This document shows, piece after piece, positions 50,081-58,829 of a stretch of DNA of 64,000 nt; position 1 is the first letter of the stretch, and every line of letters starts with the position of its first letter. The stretch spans positions 43,601 to 107,600 of the forward strand of contig NZ_VAWE01000003.1 in assembly GCF_005795905.1 (NCBI RefSeq), read 5' to 3'. Made by a program: the position numbers and the translations under genes. Source of the DNA: Streptomyces marianii. Lineage in GTDB: Bacteria > Actinomycetota > Actinomycetes > Streptomycetales > Streptomycetaceae. The notes beneath the pieces were generated by a model that saw only the letters and a program-made list of their open reading frames with translations, made no database searches and had not been told where the DNA came from.

Positions 50081-50362
50081 ATGAGCGACATCGCGACGGC
50101 GACGTGGACGACACACATCCGAGGCGAACGGGTGGAGATCCCGGCGACCATCGAGGGCATCCGCGCCGTGCTCGACGAGGCAGACGTGGAGGCGTTCGAC
50201 GCTGAGGTGGAGAGCACCCCGGCCCAAGACCTCCACCGGGTACTCGCCCGCTGGGCGCTGCCCGCCGAGGCCACGCAGGAGGACGACGAACTGCTTGCCC
50301 GACTGAAGGCAGGCGACTTCTCCGGCTGCATCCCTCAAGACGAACCCCGGTCGGTGGCGTGA
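50081..50362 (+). CDS. Antitoxin of a RelE-type pair
   Basis: A 93-residue acidic protein, ATG 50081 behind GGGAGGAACAGC. Strand-like ATWTTHIRGERVEIPAT is followed by helices (GIRAVLDEADVEAFDAEVES). It overlaps the toxin start by four bases, the usual antitoxin-first order. Confidence 0.65.
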   Translation: MSDIATATWTTHIRGERVEIPATIEGIRAVLDEADVEAFDAEVESTPAQDLHRVLARWALPAEATQEDDELLARLKAGDFSGCIPQDEPRSVA

Positions 50363-50607
50363 GCCGCTACCGCATCCAGTACGCAGACCAAGCAGAGGCA
50401 TCCCGGCAGGCCATGAAACCGGAGTTCCGCACCGCCTTCGAGCAGGCGATGACGGAGACCCTCGGCGACGACCCGTACGGGCACGGCTCCAGCAAGGCCA
50501 ACGAGTCGGACTACCGGGAAGCCACCGTCGGCGGCGTGTTCGTCGTCTACTTCATCTCTCCTCAGCCCGACGTCCGCGTCGTTACCGCCCTGCGCCTCGT
50601 CTTCTGA
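50359..50607 (+). CDS. RelE/ParE-like toxin
   Basis: An 82-residue protein, GTG 50359. RIQYADQAEASRQAM, an alpha-helical hairpin, then YREATVGGVFVVYFISPQPD and VRVVTALRLVF match the short RelE/ParE fold (helices then a beta-sheet). Such toxins cleave mRNA or block gyrase and stabilise plasmids. Confidence 0.7.
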   Translation: MSRYRIQYADQAEASRQAMKPEFRTAFEQAMTETLGDDPYGHGSSKANESDYREATVGGVFVVYFISPQPDVRVVTALRLVF

Positions 50608-50617
50608 CTTCCCTCTG

Positions 50618-50654
50618 AGCGGGCTCGCGTCCTCGGACGCGGGCCCGCTTTTTT
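50618..50654 (+). terminator. Rho-independent terminator after the toxin-antitoxin pair
   Basis: AGCGGGCTCGCGTCC pairs with GGACGCGGGCCCGCT (one mismatch), followed by six T residues. It is the clearest terminator in the window. Confidence 0.9.
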
Positions 50655-50813
50655 GCTGTCCTGCAGCGCGCTGAAGACGGTGCCCGACCTGCAGATTCGT
50701 CTTGACTCGCCCTCTAGAAATTGATTGAATTGGATACGCAAGGCGTTGTGAGGGGGCGGGAATCCCCTCCCGGCGCCGGACACCGAGAACCTCAACTCCA
50801 AGGAGAAGACCTG

Positions 50814-51917
50814 ATGGCACGGCGCCACCGGCCCACAGCAAAGAGGCCCGACCCGCTCAACGTGGACGAGGGACTGGTCATCGTCGAGCGCGACGGCGTA
50901 CTGATGGCCGTCTGCGAATGCGAGGACTTCTACCTCTGCGGACACTGCTACCACGAGACCTGCCTCGACTGTGGCGAGTGCGCCGTCGGCCCGTGCCGCT
51001 GCGCTTGTTGGCGCAGTGAGCAGGAGCAGGAGGAGGAAGCGAACGGGGCGGCGCCCCGCTTCTACCTCGGCACGCATATGCCGAACTGGCTGTGGAGCAA
51101 CGACCCCCGGTTCGAGGACACCACATTCTTCGTGTCCGTGAACCGGTTCGAGCGCCGGGTGACACCGATGCCGCGCGCCACCCGCAGCGTGTGCTTCGAC
51201 TCCGGCGGATTCACCGTGCTGAAGAAGCACGGCGGATGGCCGATCGGCGCCGAGGAGTACGTGGAACGGGTCCGCCGGTACCGGTCGGAGCTGGGCAAGG
51301 ACCGCGTGGTGTGGATCGCCCCGCAGGACTGGATGTGCGAGCCGTGGGTGATCTACGGCAAGAACCAGCACCTCGGTCCACGCCACCGCGACTACTTCCA
51401 CGGCACCAAGGCCGCCCGCGGCCTGGCCCCGGACGACCCGGAGCACGAACTCGACACCGCGGTCGCCATCCACCAGCAGTACACCGTCGACAACTACTTG
51501 GACCTGCGGCGGCTCGCCCCCGAACTGCCCGTCATCCCCGTCCTGCAGGGCTGGGAGCTTGGCCACTACCTTGACTGCCTCCGGCTGTACGAGGAGGCCG
51601 GGGTCGATCTCACCGCGCAACCGGTCGTCGGCCTGGGCTCGGTCTGCCGCCGGCAGGCGACCGCCGAGATCAAGGAGATCGTCCAGACTCTCGCCGGGCG
51701 GGGGTTGCGGCTGCACGGGTTCGGGGTGAAGACCAAGGGCCTGGCCGCCTACGCCGACTCGCTCGTGTCCGCCGACTCCCTGGCCTGGTCCCAGGACGCT
51801 CGGTACTCCGCGCCGCTGCCCGGCCATGAGGGGCAGCACAAGAGCTGCGCCAACTGCCCCGACTGGGCTGCCAGCTGGCACCACCGCATCAAGGAGGAGC
51901 TGGTGACGGCGGCGTGA
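50814..51917 (+). CDS. TGT/DpdA-like enzyme with Cys-rich N-terminus
   Basis: A 367-residue protein, ATG 50814 after AAGGAGAAG. It looks like the tRNA-guanine transglycosylase superfamily: SVCFDSGGFTVL near residue 129 matches the DSGGF motif that holds a catalytic Asp, IAPQDWMCEP follows, and PVVGLGSVCRRQ with LRLHGFGVKTKG fit later barrel strands. C-terminal KSCANCPDW and WHHR could bind zinc. It most resembles DpdA-type enzymes that put 7-deazaguanine bases into DNA. The first 70 residues add a cluster of about 13 cysteines (CECEDFYLCGHCYHETC). No preQ0 genes are in the window. Protecting DNA in transfer is inferred. Confidence 0.7.
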   Translation: MARRHRPTAKRPDPLNVDEGLVIVERDGVLMAVCECEDFYLCGHCYHETCLDCGECAVGPCRCACWRSEQEQEEEANGAAPRFYLGTHMPNWLWSNDPRFEDTTFFVSVNRFERRVTPMPRATRSVCFDSGGFTVLKKHGGWPIGAEEYVERVRRYRSELGKDRVVWIAPQDWMCEPWVIYGKNQHLGPRHRDYFHGTKAARGLAPDDPEHELDTAVAIHQQYTVDNYLDLRRLAPELPVIPVLQGWELGHYLDCLRLYEEAGVDLTAQPVVGLGSVCRRQATAEIKEIVQTLAGRGLRLHGFGVKTKGLAAYADSLVSADSLAWSQDARYSAPLPGHEGQHKSCANCPDWAASWHHRIKEELVTAA

Positions 51918-51936
51918 CCAGCGCGTGAAAGACAAG

Positions 51937-51974
51937 GCGGCCGGCGGAGCAGATCTGGGAATCCCGCCGGCCGC
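51937..51974. terminator. Strong hairpin after the DpdA-like gene
   Basis: GCGGCCGGCGG pairs perfectly with CCGCCGGCCGC across a 16-base loop. No U-tract follows, as is common for terminators in high-GC actinomycetes. Confidence 0.65.
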
Positions 51975-52063
51975 GGCGGCTCGGCCACCGAAGGGCCTCA
52001 ACAAGCCCATCAACCGAGCACGCGACCATCGTAGTCACGACCCACACCCCAGGAGCCCCGCCC

Positions 52064-52687
52064 ATGCAGACCATCGACGGCCGCCCGTACGGCACCCGCG
52101 AGGACCTCGTCGCGCACACCGGCTACAGCCGGTCCACCCTCGCCGCGCTGTGGAAAGACCGCGTCGCCAACGGGCATCCCGCCGCCCGCGACATCGACGG
52201 CGTCATGCACTGGGACCTTGAGGAGTGGGACGAGTGGTACGCCGGCTTCCACCGCGGCCGCCGCGACCGCGCCCGGACCGTCGACCGCAGCGGCGACCCC
52301 GACGAGGAGCTGCGCCCGGTCGACCAGGCGCGGCTGCTCGGCCTGGACCCGAGCGCGATCACCCATTACCGCAAGAACCCGCCGCCAGGCTGGCCGGAGC
52401 CCGTTCGCGTCGAGGAGCTGCCGAGCGGCCGGGTACGTGAGTACCGCACCCGCCACCAGCTGTGGGCGTATCACGACACGACGAACCGGGCCGGGACCGC
52501 CGGCCGTCCGTCGGCGGAGGGGCCGGACCCCCGCATCGAGGAGGCCGTCAAGGCCCTGGCCGCCCAGCCGGACCGCACAGCCGGTGAGCTTGCCGCCGAA
52601 CTCGCTGAGCGCCACAGCCAGTCCCCGCACACCTGGCGCCGAATCCTCACCGAGGCCCGCAAACAGCTTCACCAGCGCGGCGACTGA
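52064..52687 (+). CDS. HTH protein upstream of the relaxase
   Basis: A 207-residue protein, ATG 52064. Two similar HTH-like units occur: REDLVAHTGYSRSTLAALWK near residue 15 and DQARLLGLDPSAITHYRKNP near residue 90. A C-terminal winged-helix-like part (TAGELAAELAERHSQSPHTW) follows. Its place directly before the putative oriT and relaxase suggests an auxiliary oriT-binding or regulatory role. Confidence 0.7.
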   Translation: MQTIDGRPYGTREDLVAHTGYSRSTLAALWKDRVANGHPAARDIDGVMHWDLEEWDEWYAGFHRGRRDRARTVDRSGDPDEELRPVDQARLLGLDPSAITHYRKNPPPGWPEPVRVEELPSGRVREYRTRHQLWAYHDTTNRAGTAGRPSAEGPDPRIEEAVKALAAQPDRTAGELAAELAERHSQSPHTWRRILTEARKQLHQRGD

Positions 52688-52727
52688 CCGTACGAAGCGC
52701 TGACCCAGCCCGACGCCAGAAAGAGCC

Positions 52728-52762
52728 GAAGACCCCTCAGCACCGGGTGCAGTGGGGTCTTC
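52728..52762. terminator. Hairpin after the HTH gene
   Basis: GAAGACCCC and GGGGTCTTC form a 9-bp stem. It separates the HTH gene from the putative transfer origin. Confidence 0.6.
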
Positions 52763-52859
52763 TCCATGCCACCGAGGGCTTCCACTTCTGCCGCCCTCAG
52801 GTCGAATCTGCAGCGCCTCCGAAAGTTCCCCTCACGTGCGTACCGGTGACGCCTGAATC

Positions 52860-52980
52860 GACATTGACTCGTCCTGCGCATCGACTTATCGTCACGACCC
52901 TGTCAAGATCAGAATCGGATGGACAAAGGTACGTCCCCTACGGGGACGTACGCGGCCTTCGGCCGCTGAAAGGCAGGGGA
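52860..52980. other. Putative origin of transfer (oriT)
   Basis: Non-coding, just upstream of the relaxase gene. It contains the perfect inverted repeat GTACGTCCCC/GGGGACGTAC (52929-52938, 52942-52951) followed at once by GCGGCC/GGCCGC (52952-52957, 52961-52966). The 60 bp before it are locally less GC-rich (ATTGACTCG, GACTTATCG, AAGATCAGAATCGG). MobF relaxases commonly nick next to such hairpins beside their own gene. Confidence 0.5.
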
Positions 52981-52994
52981 GGGGGCGGCGGTCG

Positions 52995-55900
52995 ATGGCG
53001 TGGGTCACCGGGATCGTGGATGACGAGCAGGTCGAGTACCGCCTCACCGGCCATTCCGGTTGCTACGTCCGGGGCGAGGGCGAAAGCCTCGACGGGCAGG
53101 CCGGCTCGGCCGCCGGCGACCAGGTCGACTACCGCATGGACGCCGCCGAGGACGGCACACTCGTGTGGATCGGCGAAGGCCTCGCCGCCGTCGGCCAGAC
53201 CCCTGGCACGGTCCTCGACGAGGCGGGCAAGCAGGCAGCCCGAGCCCTGACCAACGGCGTCCACCCCCTCACCGGAGAGCAACTGGTGCGCCCCGAGCTG
53301 CGCGCACACCCGCGGGCCAAACTGACCGGCGCCCGGCTCGTCGAGGCAATCGAGGCGGCCGCCGAGACTGCTGGATGCGAGCCGGCCGACCTGTTCGCCG
53401 ACAAGCCCAAGCAGGCGAAGAAGTACGCGACCTTGGCGCGGATGGTGCACCAGAAGGGCGAACGGCACCGGCTGCAGGTCGACTCCCTGCACCGCATCGC
53501 CCGCGCGGCCGGGCTCGCCCTGGAGGACATCTACGACGCCGACGAGCTCGCCGAGGCCCGCGCCCACGAAGGCGAGCGGGTCAGCGTCCGCATCCGCGCC
53601 TACGACGTCGTCGCCGACCTGCCCAAGAGCGACTCGACCCTGTGGGCACTGCTCGCCGAACGGCACGAGAAGGACTTCCGCGACCTGGTCCACCAGGCCA
53701 AGCGGGAGGCCTTCGCCGAGCTGGAGCGGTGGATCGGCTACGGCCTGGCGAGCGAGGACGGCAAGCTGCACCGCATCGCCACCGGCGGACTGCTCGGCTG
53801 GAGCGTCGAGCACCAGTCCGCCCGGCCGGTCGACGACACCCCCGGCGACCCCCACCTCCACGTCCACCTGGTGATCGTCAACATGGCCCGCTGCGAAGAC
53901 GGGCAGTGGCGGGCGATCGCCAACGGCGGCATGGACCTGCACCGGCACGCCAAGGCCTTCGACGCCCTGTTCAAGGGGCGGGTGCGGGCGCTGGCCCACG
54001 AGCGGTTCGGCGTGCGCTACGCCCGCGCGGAGCGCACCGGCGCCTGGGAGGTCGCCGGCATCCCCGAGCCGCTGCGCGACCACTACTCCCGCCGTGCCGC
54101 CCAGGTCGACGCCATCGCCGGCGCCGACGCCAGCCGCGAAGAGAAGCTGCGGGCGTCGGCCGAGACCCGGCACGCTAAGCACGACACCGGCGTCATCGAC
54201 CTGCGCGACACCTGGCGACAGCGCGCCGAGGACCTCGGCTACGACGTCGACGCGATGGTCACGGCCGCCGCCCCCGGCCCGCCCGGCCCTGACGGGCCGT
54301 TCGCTGTGGTCGGGCCCGACGGGCCGCGCACGCCGTCTCCCGAGCAGATCGCCGCCGCGGTCTTCGACCCGAGAGGTGGGCTCACCGCCTTCGACAAGGA
54401 GTTCAGCAAGGCCCAACTGCTCGCCCGGGTCGCCGACGCCTGCCCCTACGGCCTGAACCCGGCCCATCTGGAGGGCCTCGCCGAGCGGGTGCTCGCGGTG
54501 AAGGGCTACGTCAAAGCGCTGCCACCGCGCGGCTCGCAGCTGATGACGCACACCGAGCGGTACACCACCCGCGACATCCTGCAGGCCGAACAGACCATCG
54601 TGGAGCAGGCCCGCGCCCGCTACGCCGCCGACTCCGCCCGCCTGACCACCGATCAGGCAGCGGCCGCCATCTCCGTGTTCGAGGTGGCCGCCGGGTTCGA
54701 GCTCGCCGACGAGCAGCGGCGCGTGGTGCAACGGCTGCTGACGGCCGGCCACGGCGTGGATGCGGTCATCGGAGTCGCCGGATCGGGCAAGACGAGCCTG
54801 ATGGAGGCCTGCCGCATCGGCTGGGACGCCATCGGCCTGACCTACGCCGGAGCCTCCCTGTCCGCGGTTGCCGCGCAGACCCTCTACGAGGGCTCCGGCA
54901 TCCCCTCCCGCACCGTCGCCGCCTGGCTGCAGCGCATCCACGACGGCACCGGCCTGACGGGCGTCGACGTCCTGGTCCTGGACGAGGCGGCGATGACCGA
55001 CGACCGGTCCATGGCCGTGCTGCTCACCGAGGCCGCCCGTACCGGCACCAAGGTCATCGCGGTCGGTGACCCGCAGCAGCTGCAGGCCATCGGCCCGGGC
55101 GGCGGCTTCGCCGAAGTCCACCGCCTCGTCGGCGGCGAGACACTCACGGTCAACCGGCGCCAGAAGGACGCGGGCGAGCGGGCCGCACTGGAGATCTGGC
55201 GCACCGGCGCCCGCGAGCAGGCCCTGAACCTGCTCGCCGACCGCGGCCGCATCCATGCCACCGACGGCGCCGACGACGCCCGCCGCGGCATCCTCGCCGC
55301 CTGGAACGAGGCCCGCGCCCGTTTCGGCGACGCGTACGACACGCTCGACAACCTCGTCGTGCTGGCCGCCCGCAACCACGACGCCGCCCTGCTGAATGGC
55401 GGAGCCCAGGCCCTGCGCCGGGCGGCCGGTGACCTCGGCCGCGAGCACCGCTACGCGCTGCCCGGCGGCGACCACCTCACCCTCGCCGTCGGCGACGTCG
55501 TCCGGGTGCGCACCAACGACTACCGCTCCCGGCGCGGCGCCGGCCCCGACGTCCTCAACGGCTACCGCGCCGTCATCACCGACATCGACGCCGAACACCG
55601 GGTGCAGATCACCTGGCGGCGCAGGAACAGCGACGGAACCCACCGCACCGGCCAGGCCTGGCTCGATGCCGGTCAGATCACCGCCGGAGCCCTCTCCCTG
55701 GGCTACGCGATGACCATCGCCGCCTCCCAGGGCCTGACCACCGACACCGCCCTCGTCTACGGCCACGGTGCGAACGCGTACGCGCTCTACCCCGGCATCA
55801 CCCGCGCCAAGACCGCCAACCACCTGTGGCTGCCCACCGCGGCCCTCGAGGACCCGGAAACCCGGGCCGGGCTCGGCGACCCCCGTGACGAGGCCGAACT

Positions 55901-56930
55901 CCTCGAGCGCGCCCTTGCCGCCTACACCGTGCTGCTGCGCCAGGACCGTGCCGACGCCATGGTCAGTGACCAGCTGCGCGCCGCCCCCGAGCCCGTCGCC
56001 CCGCCGCAGCCCGCGGTCGAGGAACCCGCCTTCCCGGTGTGGGACGACCGCGACGCCCGCCCGTACGGGACGGTGCCCACCGCGCGTCTGGAGGCCCGGC
56101 TCGCGAAGGCCCTGCGCGGGGCGGCGGTGGCGGAACGCATGGCCGACGAGCAGGCCCGTGAGGCGAACAGCCTGGCCGCCGCTTTGTCCGAACGGCCGAG
56201 CGCCGGGCAGCGGGCTGCTGCAGAGGCTGCCGCGCTCATCGCGGAGGCCGACCGGCTTGCCGCCCTGGCGCAGCAGGAGAACCTCACCGCCCTCCAGGCC
56301 GGGGCGGCCGCGGAGAAGGCGACACGCATCCGGGACCAGGTCCAGCAGGCCAGCGGGCGCGGACGCATCGCGCTGCGGCTGGCCGGCACCTCACGCGCTG
56401 AACAGCAGGCCCTGACCTCCCACTACGGGCGGCAGGCCGCGCACGACCAGGAGCAGCAGCAACGCGCCCAGCGCGCCGCCGACACCGCCCGGACCAAGGC
56501 CTGGCAGACCATCCGCACCTCCCCGTACGCGGAAGCCTTCAGGGCGGAAGGGGCCCTCGGCGAGACGCCCACCGACGCGACGCTCATCCGGCAGCGCCTG
56601 GCCGCCATGGCCGCGCGGATCCCGGTGCTCGCCGACCAGATCGACACCGTCCGCTCCGAGGCGCTTGACGACGCCCGCCGACAGGCGATCCAGCTGCGCG
56701 CGAAGGCCGTGGAACATCGGCGGCAGGCTGCACTCCTACAGCGGGAGCAGCTGGCGCGCCAGCAGATCAGCGACCGGGCTCCGCAGCAGCACGCCGCCGA
56801 GGCCGCCGCTCGCGACGCCGCGTTGCAGCAGGAGCGGCGCCAGGCGGCCCAGCGGGCGCGGCAGCAGCACGGCCAGGCCCTCCCGCCTCAGCAGACGTTC
56901 CCGGGCGGCGGCGTGCGTACCGGCGTGTGA
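52995..56930 (+). CDS. traA: TraA-type MobF relaxase-helicase
   Basis: A 1311-residue conjugative relaxase fused to a helicase. The TrwC-like relaxase domain has the three-His metal motif in DPHLHVHLVIVN near residues 284-295. The RecD2/TraI-like helicase has Walker A VIGVAGSGKTSLMEACR near residue 593, VLVLDEAAMTDDRSM and VIAVGDPQQLQAIG. The last 350 residues are long charged helices with GRIALRLAGTSRAEQQAL, a typical TraA tail. It is expected to nick oriT, stay covalently bound and unwind the strand for export. ATG 52995 after GGCAGGGGAGGG. Confidence 0.93.
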   Translation: MAWVTGIVDDEQVEYRLTGHSGCYVRGEGESLDGQAGSAAGDQVDYRMDAAEDGTLVWIGEGLAAVGQTPGTVLDEAGKQAARALTNGVHPLTGEQLVRPELRAHPRAKLTGARLVEAIEAAAETAGCEPADLFADKPKQAKKYATLARMVHQKGERHRLQVDSLHRIARAAGLALEDIYDADELAEARAHEGERVSVRIRAYDVVADLPKSDSTLWALLAERHEKDFRDLVHQAKREAFAELERWIGYGLASEDGKLHRIATGGLLGWSVEHQSARPVDDTPGDPHLHVHLVIVNMARCEDGQWRAIANGGMDLHRHAKAFDALFKGRVRALAHERFGVRYARAERTGAWEVAGIPEPLRDHYSRRAAQVDAIAGADASREEKLRASAETRHAKHDTGVIDLRDTWRQRAEDLGYDVDAMVTAAAPGPPGPDGPFAVVGPDGPRTPSPEQIAAAVFDPRGGLTAFDKEFSKAQLLARVADACPYGLNPAHLEGLAERVLAVKGYVKALPPRGSQLMTHTERYTTRDILQAEQTIVEQARARYAADSARLTTDQAAAAISVFEVAAGFELADEQRRVVQRLLTAGHGVDAVIGVAGSGKTSLMEACRIGWDAIGLTYAGASLSAVAAQTLYEGSGIPSRTVAAWLQRIHDGTGLTGVDVLVLDEAAMTDDRSMAVLLTEAARTGTKVIAVGDPQQLQAIGPGGGFAEVHRLVGGETLTVNRRQKDAGERAALEIWRTGAREQALNLLADRGRIHATDGADDARRGILAAWNEARARFGDAYDTLDNLVVLAARNHDAALLNGGAQALRRAAGDLGREHRYALPGGDHLTLAVGDVVRVRTNDYRSRRGAGPDVLNGYRAVITDIDAEHRVQITWRRRNSDGTHRTGQAWLDAGQITAGALSLGYAMTIAASQGLTTDTALVYGHGANAYALYPGITRAKTANHLWLPTAALEDPETRAGLGDPRDEAELLERALAAYTVLLRQDRADAMVSDQLRAAPEPVAPPQPAVEEPAFPVWDDRDARPYGTVPTARLEARLAKALRGAAVAERMADEQAREANSLAAALSERPSAGQRAAAEAAALIAEADRLAALAQQENLTALQAGAAAEKATRIRDQVQQASGRGRIALRLAGTSRAEQQALTSHYGRQAAHDQEQQQRAQRAADTARTKAWQTIRTSPYAEAFRAEGALGETPTDATLIRQRLAAMAARIPVLADQIDTVRSEALDDARRQAIQLRAKAVEHRRQAALLQREQLARQQISDRAPQQHAAEAAARDAALQQERRQAAQRARQQHGQALPPQQTFPGGGVRTGV

Positions 56931-56952
56931 ACCGCGAAACGGTGCCAGGGAC

Positions 56953-57531
56953 TCAGGCCTGAGTGGAGGCGGTCGAGGGAAGCACGAGAGATTCCAGCCT
57001 CTTGCGGGTGTGGTGGACGACAGCAGCATCCGGCCCGTGGATGTCGATGACCGTGGCCAGCAGTTCCACCCCGTGAGGGTGCCGGTCGACCGTCGCGGGC
57101 ATCGCCCGCCACAGGCTGTAGGCGCGGCGAGTGGCCTGGGCGGTATCGGGATGGGACCGGCCCTGCACACCGGAGCGCAGCCGTGCCGCGTGCAGGTACC
57201 AGCCCACAGCGGCGGCGTGGTCCCCCGTCAGGTGAGCGAGGTATCCGCGAACTTCGCGTACCTCGATGGTGTGGATATGCGGCTCGCCGTACTGGGCCGT
57301 GATCTCACGGTCGAGTTCGGTGGCCAGACGGACGGCCTGGTCCAGCTGGCCGGCGACGGCCGCGGCCGCCACCTCGGCCAGCCGCTCGCGCAGAGCCACG
57401 AGGACAGCAGGCGTCGGCGCCGGGGCGCCGTCCGCGGTCATCCAGAACGCGGCAGTTACGCTGCCCCACGGGGCGTACAGCGGCTCCTGCAGCGCCGGCG
57501 AGGTGCTCGGTTGGGGCGGCACGATGGTCAT
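56953..57531 (-). CDS. TPR-like hypothetical protein
   Basis: A 192-residue protein, ATG 57531. Helical repeats (AAAAVAGQLDQAVRLATELD, LTGDHAAAVGWYLHAARLRS, DTAQATRRAYSLWRAMPATV) resemble tetratricopeptide units. It lies convergent to traA and 11 bp downstream of the lysozyme-like gene, so the two probably share a transcript. Confidence 0.65.
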   Translation of the reverse strand: MTIVPPQPSTSPALQEPLYAPWGSVTAAFWMTADGAPAPTPAVLVALRERLAEVAAAAVAGQLDQAVRLATELDREITAQYGEPHIHTIEVREVRGYLAHLTGDHAAAVGWYLHAARLRSGVQGRSHPDTAQATRRAYSLWRAMPATVDRHPHGVELLATVIDIHGPDAAVVHHTRKRLESLVLPSTASTQA

Positions 57532-57542
57532 GGTCCCTGCTC

Positions 57543-58583
57543 TCAGATCTTCAGGCCGCGCTTGCGCAGATACGGGATCGGGCTGACGTCGGATCCGTAG
57601 TCCGGGCCGGTGCGGATCTCGAAGTGCAGATGCGGGCCGGACACGTTGCCCGTGGCGCCGGACAGCCCTATCCGGGTGCCTCCCTTGACCTTCTGCCCCT
57701 TGGAGACGGTCAGCCGGGAAAGGTGGGCGTACTGGCTGAACATGCCATCCGGATGCCGAATGACGACCTGGTTGCCGTAGGCGCCGCCCGGGCCAGCCGT
57801 GACGACGGTGCCGGGACCGATGGACTCGATCGGGGTTCCGATCGGCACCACGAAGTCGATCCCGGTGTGGTAGCCGCTGGACCACATGGGCCCGCGCTGG
57901 TGGTACGGCGTCCCGGCGGGGGCCTCGACCGGCAGGGTCCAACCACCTGCGGACCCCGCGTCTTCGGGTCCGGCCATCTCGACTGACATGGCCATGATGT
58001 TCTTCACGTAGTTGTAGGTCTCACCCCGGGCGAAGCTCTCGGGCGGCACACCGCGGTACTGGTCGACCCGGCCCCAGCCGGCGTTGTAGCCGGCGAGGGC
58101 CAGTTCTATGGGTGAGCCGTTGTACTGCGGATGCGCCTTGCCCTTCTTCACCAGACTGCACATGAACTTGCCCTGCGCCGGGATCGCATCCTCGGGGTCC
58201 CACACGTCCCGTTTGCCGTCGCCGTTGCCGTCGACGCCCCACGTCTGCCAGGTGCCCGGCATGAACTGAGAGATGCCCTGGGCCCCCACGGGCGACCCGG
58301 CGTCGGGGTTGAATCCACTCTCCTGCTTGAGCTGCGCGGCCAAGATCGCTGGTGGCAGGCCCGCGTCGCAAGCGGCCGCCGCGTCGAGGATGAGCTGTGC
58401 GTACTCGGGCGGCACTCCGCCCTTGCCGATCCTCAAGCTGCCGCCAGCCGGTGGTGCGTCGAAGTCCCCGCCCTTGTCGTCGTCGAAGGCGGCGATCAGC
58501 ATCACCACGCCGATCCCGAGGGCGACCGGTGTCATCACCAGCCCGGCGGCACCGACCGCCAGCCAGCGCTTGATTCCTCCCAC
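57543..58583 (-). CDS. Lytic transglycosylase fused to M23 peptidase
   Basis: A 346-residue cell-wall hydrolase. An N-terminal membrane helix (GAAGLVMTPVALGIGVVMLI) anchors it. The SLT domain shows AAQLKQESGFNPDAGSPVGA with the catalytic Glu, then GISQFMPGTWQ and LALAGYNAGWGRV. The M23 domain has the zinc ligands in GYHTGIDFVV and GPHLHFEI. This VirB1-like enzyme would open peptidoglycan for the secretion channel. ATG 58583. Confidence 0.93.
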   Translation of the reverse strand: MGGIKRWLAVGAAGLVMTPVALGIGVVMLIAAFDDDKGGDFDAPPAGGSLRIGKGGVPPEYAQLILDAAAACDAGLPPAILAAQLKQESGFNPDAGSPVGAQGISQFMPGTWQTWGVDGNGDGKRDVWDPEDAIPAQGKFMCSLVKKGKAHPQYNGSPIELALAGYNAGWGRVDQYRGVPPESFARGETYNYVKNIMAMSVEMAGPEDAGSAGGWTLPVEAPAGTPYHQRGPMWSSGYHTGIDFVVPIGTPIESIGPGTVVTAGPGGAYGNQVVIRHPDGMFSQYAHLSRLTVSKGQKVKGGTRIGLSGATGNVSGPHLHFEIRTGPDYGSDVSPIPYLRKRGLKI

Positions 58584-58829
58584 TCTGTCCCCCCGCTGAT
58601 TTGCTTCCCCAAAGCGGCTCCTGGTGTTCCCTCGTCGGGAACCGCACCCCCGGAGGCTGCGTGATTGTGTGTGACACTATGCCATCAACGCTTACCAGCA
58701 GGGCGGTTGAGAAACCAGTAGTTGTTGCAAAGGCCAACCGTGTAAAGTTTCGATCTGCTCTGCAGGCGGTCGATGGACTATCGATGATTCACTAAAGTGA
58801 ATGTTTGCATGGGTGGTACGGGGGGCTAA
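58584..58829. promoter_or_regulatory. Divergent promoter region of the secretion operon
   Basis: A 246-bp gap between the divergent hydrolase gene and the plus-strand secretion genes, markedly AT-richer than its surroundings (for example AAACCAGTAGTTGTTGCAAA, and ATGATTCACTAAAGTGAATG, which contains the inverted repeat ATTCACTAAAGTGAAT). Likely holds promoters in both directions. Confidence 0.55.

Noticed and set aside
52938..55823. 961-codon open frame on the minus strand
   Set aside because: It is the antisense shadow of traA. Its Val/Gly/Ala-rich translation shows no domain, while the plus strand encodes an intact relaxase-helicase.
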